Shown here piece by piece: positions 57,739 to 64,000 of a stretch of DNA of 64,000 bases. This DNA is from Brevipalpus yothersi. Its lineage: Eukaryota > Arthropoda > Arachnida > Trombidiformes > Tenuipalpidae. The position numbers and the translations under genes were made by a program. The stretch lies in assembly GCA_003956705.1 (NCBI GenBank), contig QZCP01000170.1, forward strand, positions 101,346 to 165,345, in the 5' to 3' direction. Position 1 is the stretch's first letter, and every line of letters begins with the position of its first letter. Under the pieces are notes generated by a model. The model was not told the DNA's origin. It was given only the letters and a program-made list of their open reading frames with translations, and made no database searches.

Positions 57739-58975
57739 ATTTTCATTCGAAAGAATAGTCAAACCATACGGAACAGCTTAGATACACACGGCTGAGTGAT
57801 ATGAGTTAAACAATTTCTGAGCAGAAATCTAGTTGATCCCGAAATTGGGAGTGATGAATACACAAAATTCTGAAAATTTAAAGTTTTTCTCAGGCTAATT
57901 TCCAAGTCTCATGGAACTCATTTTGTCAATTCACCACAATTCAAAAAAAATATTGCAAATACACAAAAGACTAGACCAAGAACCCTAATTCGAATATCAT
58001 ATAATATACATGTATATATAATATATATACATGTATATAATATATAATATATTTGATTCACTTTCACTCACTCTATTCAACCCTCTTCTCAATCTCTTTT
58101 CTTTCAAATTACCCTCAAAAATAATCACACATTAAGATAAGTAAACAAACACACAAAATATGTGGAGATTGTCAAAATAGTAAATCAATCTGAGAAACTT
58201 TCAGTCAGAATTCAAATGTCAACAGTCAATAGAACACCAAGAGATTCCGAAAAGAGTATACAATCAAAGAATTCATTTTATGAATGAGTCAGTAGAGTAA
58301 TGTCTGACTTCTCGTATGAATGAAATTTTTTCGCTCGCAATACTTATGGGCAGAGAACATCTAGTGGTGGAGAAACGATCTACTATTATTTTTGGCTGGA
58401 ATATTTTCCGATAGTGAGGACAAATTATGATAATTGGGAAACAATTTCAATGATTTTGTTGGTGGGCTCAGAATAATGAAGAAGACATCGATTTTCAAAA
58501 AATCATCCGCAAATGATTAAAATTTTTCACTTTCAATAATCATATTCTGAGAATGTCATCCTCACCATGAATCTCCAACTGCGGGAGAGAGAGAGAGAGA
58601 GAGAGAGGGAGGGAGTTAACCATATGATGATCTACCATGTCTCTTGAAAGTCATCTGTCAGATAAAAAATTGTGGAAAATAACATGGATGTAACCAAAAA
58701 CAAACATTTTTTTCAGGAATTCGATTTTTCAAAGATATAGGATAAAAAGGCTGCCAAAAACCAGAACTGAATTCACTGAAACCACTGCTGTTGATACTGA
58801 AGGTTACTACCTAACCTAACAAGCTTAAATTCTCTTATAACGTGAAAGAAGCTCATTATTTGCTGGTTGAATGTTATGGAAACTGAATGTGTATTTTCTT
58901 GTTAGTTAAGAAGCACCCATCACGACTCTATATGTATGGCATTCCTGAGCAAACAATCAGATTGATGACGAAAGC
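57739..58975. other. Upstream of copy 2, AT repeat and (GA)n
   Basis: 57739-58000 matches the upstream DNA of copy 1. The match is then broken by an ATATACATGTAT-rich tract (58005-58056) and resumes for only a few bases (TTTGATTCACTTTC). A (GA)n tract lies at 58585-58607. No gene until 58976. Confidence 0.5.
58005..58056. repeat. AT-rich palindromic tract
   Basis: TATACATGTATA occurs twice within alternating TA sequence. The tract is absent at the corresponding position upstream of gene copy 1 (about 55574). Confidence 0.75.
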
Positions 58976-59359
58976 ATGATTCAACGAGCTAGATTGAGAA
59001 GAGCTCTTCCATCTTCTTTAAGATACAGAACGAGATGGCTTTTACTTCTAATCATAGGTAATATTTCACAAGCTTCCGGAGTAGAGTCTGAGTTTAAAAT
59101 GGAGGAAAAACCGGCTGCTTTACTATTCACTGCATTTTGGACATGCTTTGCCTTTTTCAAAGAAATATTCACACCTTCAGCTTCATACTTTGAAGAGAAA
59201 AGAACGACATATGTCGATGTGCTAATCATGTTGATGACTTTAGTCATCATGGTTCCACAAGCTGCATACAATCGGTTGTGTACATGGATATCATTCATCC
59301 TACTAAGAATAGGCTATTCACCACTGTATGATTCACTTGAATATTCGTTGGAGGAGTGA
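58976..59359 (+). CDS. Small membrane protein, hypothetical
   Basis: 127 residues in one open frame with a basic start (MIQRARLRRALPSSLRYRTR), a hydrophobic leader or helix (WLLLLIIGNI), a second at about 48-62 (ALLFTAFWTCFAFFK) and a third at about 80-92 (VDVLIMLMTLVIMVP), then an acidic end (YDSLEYSLEE). No family recognised and no paralogue in the window. The codon pattern and length argue for a real gene, but there is no splice or homology support. Confidence 0.4.
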   Translation: MIQRARLRRALPSSLRYRTRWLLLLIIGNISQASGVESEFKMEEKPAALLFTAFWTCFAFFKEIFTPSASYFEEKRTTYVDVLIMLMTLVIMVPQAAYNRLCTWISFILLRIGYSPLYDSLEYSLEE

Positions 59360-59686
59360 TAGGAGAATCGATCTATCCTCCTTCGATTCGCCACTTTGTC
59401 GATAAATATCCAATCATATTCTTTTACTATACAATCTCGTCGCAATGTTCACCCTGCAAATTATTTGCCAAAAAATGTTTCAGTCTCCCACTAAGCCCAA
59501 TTCCCGAGGATTCCCTTTCAAACCGAGTGAATATAGGTTGGGTACAGGAACCAAGTTGAGGTTGATCACAAGGTGCTTTACGATAAAGTTTTTTTTATAA
59601 AAATACTGTAGTAAAATGAATGCTCCCCTTATATATCACGCGAGCATTACTAGAAACCAGAGTGAGATTTCCTCTGAGAAAGAAAA
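59360..59686. other. Spacer up to the duplication breakpoint
   Basis: No gene. Similarity to CC2D1 begins at about 59687 (GAGATACAAGATTGAAAC, as at 48014). Confidence 0.4.
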
Positions 59687-60548
59687 GAGATACAAGATTG
59701 AAACAATCAGTTGCAATTTATGGAGAAGAAATTCACTCACATACCTTGACTTCGTTCATTCTCTCCAGAGATTCTGATATATCACCTTGCTTTTTGCATA
59801 ATAGAGCTGCTTTTTAATGATCACTAATAAGATTATTGATCTTTTCTCGATCACTCAGAGGAGCAGAGATCACTGATGGACTTGGAATATTTTGAGTTCC
59901 ATTGTAATCAGCCTCAGGTGTCTTTTGTCGTTCTTGATAGGGGATAATGCTGGGTAGAACTTTAACTATCATTGATAACAGGTAGAAAAAATTAGAAATG
60001 AAAATCAAATTATGGATTGAGCAACTTACCACCTATTTTTGGTTTTTCAGTTGGAAGAATATCTCTAGCTGGATTGACTTGCACAACACTAGGCTCTGGT
60101 TGCTTGAAGCTTGGTTCAAGTCTGGGTGGTATTGGTGGCAATTCGATGCTCCCGATGGAACTGGAGGGAGGAAAGTTTGTGGTTGCTGGTGGAACATTTT
60201 CCGGATGAGCTGGTAGTCCAAGTATTTTCGAAAGCTCAGCATTCAGAGAGGGATCATTCTCATCGAAATCCGAGTCATCACCACCATCATCAGCATTATC
60301 AAATGATATTCCAGTGGGCATCATCTCACTTTGACCACGAGAGGCAGTGCCTCGGAAGGATTTGGTTATTGTGGCTGACTAGCTGCAACATTAGATTTGG
60401 AAGATCGACGAACGGGTGGATCTTTGCCTGCTAGTATGGCTGCTAATTCTTCCTCCAGAGCATCATCATCACCATCGGATAAATCTTGCTCAAAGGAAAC
60501 ACTAGTCATCAATTTATTGATGTCTTTTAAATTCGGTAAACCAGACAT
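59687..60548 (-). pseudogene. Truncated CC2D1 copy
   Basis: It matches CC2D1 from the start codon (MSGLPNLKDINKLMTSVSFE) through exon 1, intron 1, exon 2 and into intron 2. Defects: in exon 1 the codon after SQPQ is TAA where CC2D1 has Arg, followed by a one-base deletion. In exon 2 REKINNLISDH runs into TAA where CC2D1 has Lys. The copy stops at the breakpoint near 59687, so DM14 modules 2-3 and the C2 domain are missing. Upstream DNA is separated from it by the insertion at 60564-62023. Splice sites of intron 1 are kept, showing that the copy arose from genomic DNA and not from mRNA. Confidence 0.9.
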
Positions 60549-60563
60549 TATCTCAAAAGCCGT

Positions 60564-62023
60564 GAGCGATTTCAGAGGACGAAGAGGCCCATTTGACGAA
60601 ACCAGAGGATATGGCAATGAGAGAGGTTCTTCAGGTAACTGGTACAGAGATGACAGGAGATATGGTTACACTGATAGTGAGCGGAGAATCGGTGACAACA
60701 GGCTGGCCAGTCGTTCCAGGTTCATCGAAACCAAGCATAGTAGAGGTGGCCGAGGCTTGCAAAGAAGATTATCTCGAGAGCGACGACGCTTTGCGGCTGA
60801 TGGCCAGCCAAGATCCACTGCTGACAGACGCCCAGGGTATCATGCTCGAGATAGACAATCTGGTGAACAGAGCCAATGGAGAACCAGTAGAAGACCCATC
60901 GAGCATAGTGGAAGATCAGGTGGTGGGCGCATCCTGTTGGAAGCGACGCAAAGGAGGCTCTTATGCCCCGATGAAGAAAGTTCAAAAGAAACCCAGATCA
61001 GAACTGCTGCAGATGAGTATCCTCAGAAACGAGCTGAACATGAACGACCCAGTCAATCAGGAGCCGAGACGGCGTCTCACCAATCAAGAAGCAGAAAAGT
61101 TCGAGATCTGGCGCCACCAGAAGACGGTCGCCGAACTGCTATTGAAACTTTGGCTGTCCAGAGTGGTGAGTGCCACCAAGAGTCCAGCTCCTTCTCTTGC
61201 ATCGATACGAGCGATGAAAGATTACAAACAGAAAGATCATGTGATGCCAACCTCACTCGAAGCCCTGAAAATAATAGTGATGATGCTGGACGGCAAAAAA
61301 ATGTTTGGATGGAATCGGAAATGATACCGAGAATCATCCCAATGGAATGTCTTCTAATCGGGCCGAAGTATCGATGCCCATTCTGCCTCTGGAGCAGCTC
61401 TTACCTGAACGAAGTATGCCGGCACATAAGAATGACTCATCTTCACGCAACGTGGTGGTGTCCATGCAACCATCAGGCGGTGAACAGATTCGAATTGGAC
61501 ACACACTCGAGGGCTTGCCCACTGAACAAAAACACAGTGGAGCTACCACAAGATTGGGTGGAAATCCTCCCAGTGAAGCAGGCCAAACGATGGGTGAGAA
61601 AATAATGTCCGCAAGTATCAAAAGCGGTAAAAAACAGGTGGACAAAGTGTTTGAATCAAGCAATGATGAGAGTACTGTTGATGAGGAGGAAGATGATGAT
61701 GAGAAGAAAGGCCCCTCTAAACAAGCCAAGAGGAAGACGTCCAAGAGATACACTGATGTGAAGAAAATGCTTCCCCCAAAGAGACAGAAAAAATGAAAAT
61801 TACTCTCACCATGAAACTGACACTAGGTTGTGTAACAGTTATAATTATAATTTTTTGTACTAATGTCACTTTCATACTTAATGCTACTACTGTATCCCTA
61901 CTCCCTTAAAAGTAGAACCACCGTTCCTGACAAGGGGAACATCCAGATGTTTGGGACAAGCTTTTAGCGAAGCAAAACCGCGTTTGGATGGTGGTGCTTC
62001 TACTACCCTCTTCCTTTTCCCCC
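60564..62023 (+). mobile_element. 1.46-kb insertion with zinc-finger reading frames
   Basis: Flanks match CC2D1 upstream DNA: AAAGCCGT on the left and CCGTGACCTACACG on the right, where the original reads AAAGCCGTTACCGTGACC. The insert is clearly GC-richer than its surroundings. Its coding signal changes frame: an Arg/Gly-rich start (RGYGNERGSSGNWYRDDR); a frame 60593-61324 with ordinary protein composition (CKEDYLESDDALRLMASQDP); a frame to 61605 with tandem zinc-finger patterns (CPFCLWSSSYLNEVCRHIRM, then CPCN ... H ... C); and a frame to 61796 with an acidic stretch and basic end (KRYTDVKKMLPPKRQKK). This fits one nuclear protein broken by frameshifts, such as the first ORF of a retroelement. 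No reverse transcriptase or poly(A) tail is present. Confidence 0.55.
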
Positions 62024-62705
62024 TCCGTGACCTACACGATTAGAAATAAACGTTAGTCAAACACAAGCACAGATCTAGTATAAGAATACACAAGCACACA
62101 AATACAGTTCGATTCCACAGCGAACAGATTCTGATCGCCAGCAATCAGCAAGGTTCTCTTAAAAGGAGAACAATAATTTACAATCAATTCAAATCAAAAA
62201 GCAGATCCCAATTAAAACGAAAATATTGAAAACACACACCAGAAGAAACGGTTTTCATTGAATGTTTACAAACACTTTTTCGTGCTTTGCTTTTCAATGT
62301 TGAGTCATGACAACCGAGAAAAGCGCGCGATCAAGACTTGTCAAGGCTTTTTCCAGTGGAAGCTATCTGGGAGGAAGTGAGTCAGTTTATCATATTATCA
62401 GAACTTTTGATTTGGAAGTTTTGAGGATCAATTTTCTGGGGGAGGTTATTTTTTCTTGGTATCTTGATGGAATTAATTTTAGAGAGTGCCATTTCAGTTT
62501 CATGGAGAAATACATGTGATAAATTATATCATGAGTGAGCGAGCAAGTTCTCTAATCTAAATATTTGGATTTTGACAGGGAAATTGATTTAATTTGTGGT
62601 GAATTAGGCTCGATTGGATTTTTCTCTTGTTGAGGATAAGAATGGGAGAACTTGAGAAGATATTTCTATGAATCAAGTTTGATTGACATTTGAAAATCCT
62701 CGAAA

Positions 62706-63086
62706 TCATATATTAATATAAAAAAATTCAGTTAAAAAGGCGGAGCTTAAGAGCATTGTTAGGCTCTTTTGGGTTGTTGGTAAACAATTCCCCCAAAGAG
62801 AGGAAGAAAGAAAGAGAGCGAAAGGGGAAGAGTCCTAATTTCCGAATAGTTTCTAAGGCGATTTTTGAATGTTTCGATCTCAAAAGAACAACAAGTCAGC
62901 AAGCAAGCGAAAAGAACGCATTTGCTTGAATTGGGCTGAGATGGATTGTGGGTGAGAGAGAAAGATCATGTTTACAAAGAATCTATGAATTTTGTAAGAA
63001 ATATTCATATTCCTATTTCGATTCTCATCAGACCAAATTCTAGGCGAACGAGCGAGCGTAGCGAGCGAAGTGAGCACTGTCTCTAG
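62706..63086 (+). mobile_element. Helitron-like non-autonomous insertion, 381 bp
   Basis: Compared with the undisturbed copy (CCTCGAAATATAGGAGAAAC near 49577), the insert begins with TC (TCATATATTAATATAAAA) and ends with CTAG. It sits precisely between A and T, with no target-site duplication: the Helitron rule (5'-TC, CTRR-3', A^T target). Near the 3' end is a GCGAGCG-rich phrase (63050-63075). A strong terminal hairpin is not obvious; only AGTGAGCACT is self-complementary. No coding capacity. Confidence 0.6.
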
Positions 63087-63522
63087 TATACAAGAATCTA
63101 AATCCTGGTTTTATCCCTGTGGTGTAGTCAAATAGAATAGTAGAGTAGTGTATCAAATAATTCTCTTAACATTGTTACCAAAAATTCCTCCATTTTCATG
63201 ATTGGAGAGACACATTTGTCTCGTTTCATGTGACAGTGAAAAAAGAAAAACAACATTATCCAGTCGCAGAGTTCTCAAATTTGAAAAAAAATATTTCAAT
63301 CTCATTCTTTCTAATTTTCGAATTTATCATAGAAAAATTGGGTGAATGATCAGCACAGGCATAAGGCAAAAATATTTTATTCCATCAAAAAATGATATTC
63401 TCTCAACCTCATCTTCCCCACATACTTGTATATACTCAAGCAGAGCATTGAACTCTTCCCAATCATGAATAAATCATCTTGACTGTAGAGAGGTATACAC
63501 TTTGGCCATGATTGTCGAAATT

Positions 63523-63523
<1 letters not shown>

Positions 63524-63573
<50 letters not shown>
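63524..63573. repeat. (GA)n microsatellite, expanded in the duplicate
   Basis: About 25 units, where the parental segment at 50021-50030 has 5. Confidence 0.9.
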
Positions 63574-63577
<4 letters not shown>

Positions 63578-63766
63578 CCTACTGACAGACACTGTTTAAC
63601 GGTTATTTTTCTCGTAATTTTTTTTGCCACAGAGAAAGAAAATCAGATTTTATTGCCATAGTAAGTTTGCCCTGACATGAGCGCCAGAGAGTCAATGTTG
63701 TTAACTTTTCTCTCTCACTTCCATAACGCCATTGATACCACTTTTGCAAAACTCTTTCATTTTCTT

Positions 63767-64000
63767 TAGTGATGGGCGAGTACATCAAAAATACTCACTC
63801 GAGTATATACTCGAGTACGCCGAAAGTAATCGAGTATAATCGAGTACAAGAAAAATACTCAAAAAATACTCGAAAAAATACTCACAGCTGATTCCCTCCC
63901 CCCAAAACCCCCTTTGTCAAAAGATGGCAGCACAGTCTATGGGACTTTAACATAGGGGCAGTGGTGCCTCTTATGTGGGGGAGAGAAGAGAATCGAAAAG
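63767..64000. mobile_element. hAT-like transposon terminus, continues beyond the window
   Basis: Similarity to the parental segment ends at TTTCTT (63766) and a new sequence starts TAGTGATGGGCGAGTA. (C/T)AGTGATGGGC is a frequent terminal repeat of hAT elements. Behind it lie repeated ATACTCGA/TACTCGAG motifs, including a 20-bp perfect palindrome at 63797-63816 (half-site ACTCGAGTAT), of the type that serve as subterminal transposase sites. A candidate 8-bp target duplication would be ATTTTCTT (63759-63766). The other end is outside the window. Confidence 0.6.

Larger units (their letters stand above)
62024..63766. repeat. Segmental duplicate of CC2D1 upstream region
   Basis: It aligns with 48910-50222 almost end to end: CACGATTAGAAATAAACG, the GCGCGC promoter block, GGGGGAGGTTATTTTTT, and the distal part around 63240-63520. 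Differences are point changes, the 381-bp insertion at 62706-63086 and an expanded (GA)n at 63524-63573. Together with the CC2D1 pseudogene it forms a single duplicated unit of about 2.2 kb of original sequence. Confidence 0.9.

Noticed and set aside
60397..61605. A single 402-residue gene on the + strand
   Set aside because: Its first part is antisense to the CC2D1 pseudogene exon, and the ordinary protein-like composition lies in a different frame for 60600-61290. It is better read as a frameshifted insertion.
61334..61753. 139-residue frame on the - strand of the insertion
   Set aside because: Mirror of the acidic stretch (poly-Ser from GAT/GAG repeats); no independent support.
1..64000. 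tRNA, rRNA, CRISPR arrays, operons, bacterial promoters
   Set aside because: None seen. Gene structure is eukaryotic, and I could not find a cloverleaf or rRNA-like stretch by eye; a covariance-model scan would be needed to exclude small RNAs.

Overview
The window is eukaryotic nuclear DNA: AT-rich, with genes split by short GT-AG introns (about 65-130 bp, a few longer), AATAAA poly(A) signals and long (CT)n/(GA)n microsatellites. Conserved genes (a GRK4/5/6-type kinase, CC2D1/Lgd, ER glucosidase II alpha), AChE-like carboxylesterases and a large SMYD expansion indicate an animal, probably an arthropod. A mite or similar compact-genome chelicerate would fit, but that is inference. Many exons below were assembled by hand from splice sites, reading phase and comparison of paralogues inside the window.

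Region 1 (1-30.7 kb) is a gene nursery. Four families are duplicated, inverted, truncated and decaying side by side: (a) SMYD-like MYND+SET proteins, with one partial copy at the left edge, four spliced genes and two relics; (b) single-pass membrane proteins with a PSI domain, with two intact genes, one large pseudogene and two relics; (c) small secreted proteins with an I29/cathepsin-propeptide-like motif and/or a new Cys-rich repeat, four genes; (d) two inverted carboxylesterase copies with an identical intron. SMYD copies are all on the + strand. PSI-family copies are mostly on the - strand between them.

Region 2 (31-40 kb) is sparse: a Gln/Asn-rich protein, a small secreted protein in two exons, perhaps one more small secreted peptide, then about 5 kb of repeat-rich DNA with two touching perfect palindromes. 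Region 3 (40-53.6 kb) holds conserved single-copy genes: a ten-exon GRK (+), an eight-exon CC2D1 (-), and a six-exon glucosidase II alpha (+).

Region 4 (53.6-64 kb) is built of recent segmental duplications. A two-exon gene with a mitochondrial-type presequence is present twice. The CC2D1 5' end and upstream DNA (about 48014-50222) recur at 59687-63766 as a decayed copy. That copy is interrupted by a 1.46-kb insertion with zinc-finger reading frames, by a 381-bp insertion with Helitron hallmarks, and finally by a hAT-like terminus that runs off the window. A roughly 270-bp block of this upstream DNA exists three times, each with a conserved N-terminal coding start on the opposite strand.

The conserved genes act in GPCR desensitisation (GRK), endosomal/ESCRT trafficking (CC2D1) and ER glycoprotein quality control (glucosidase II). 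They do not form an operon. The lineage-specific families of region 1 are the part most likely to be undescribed.
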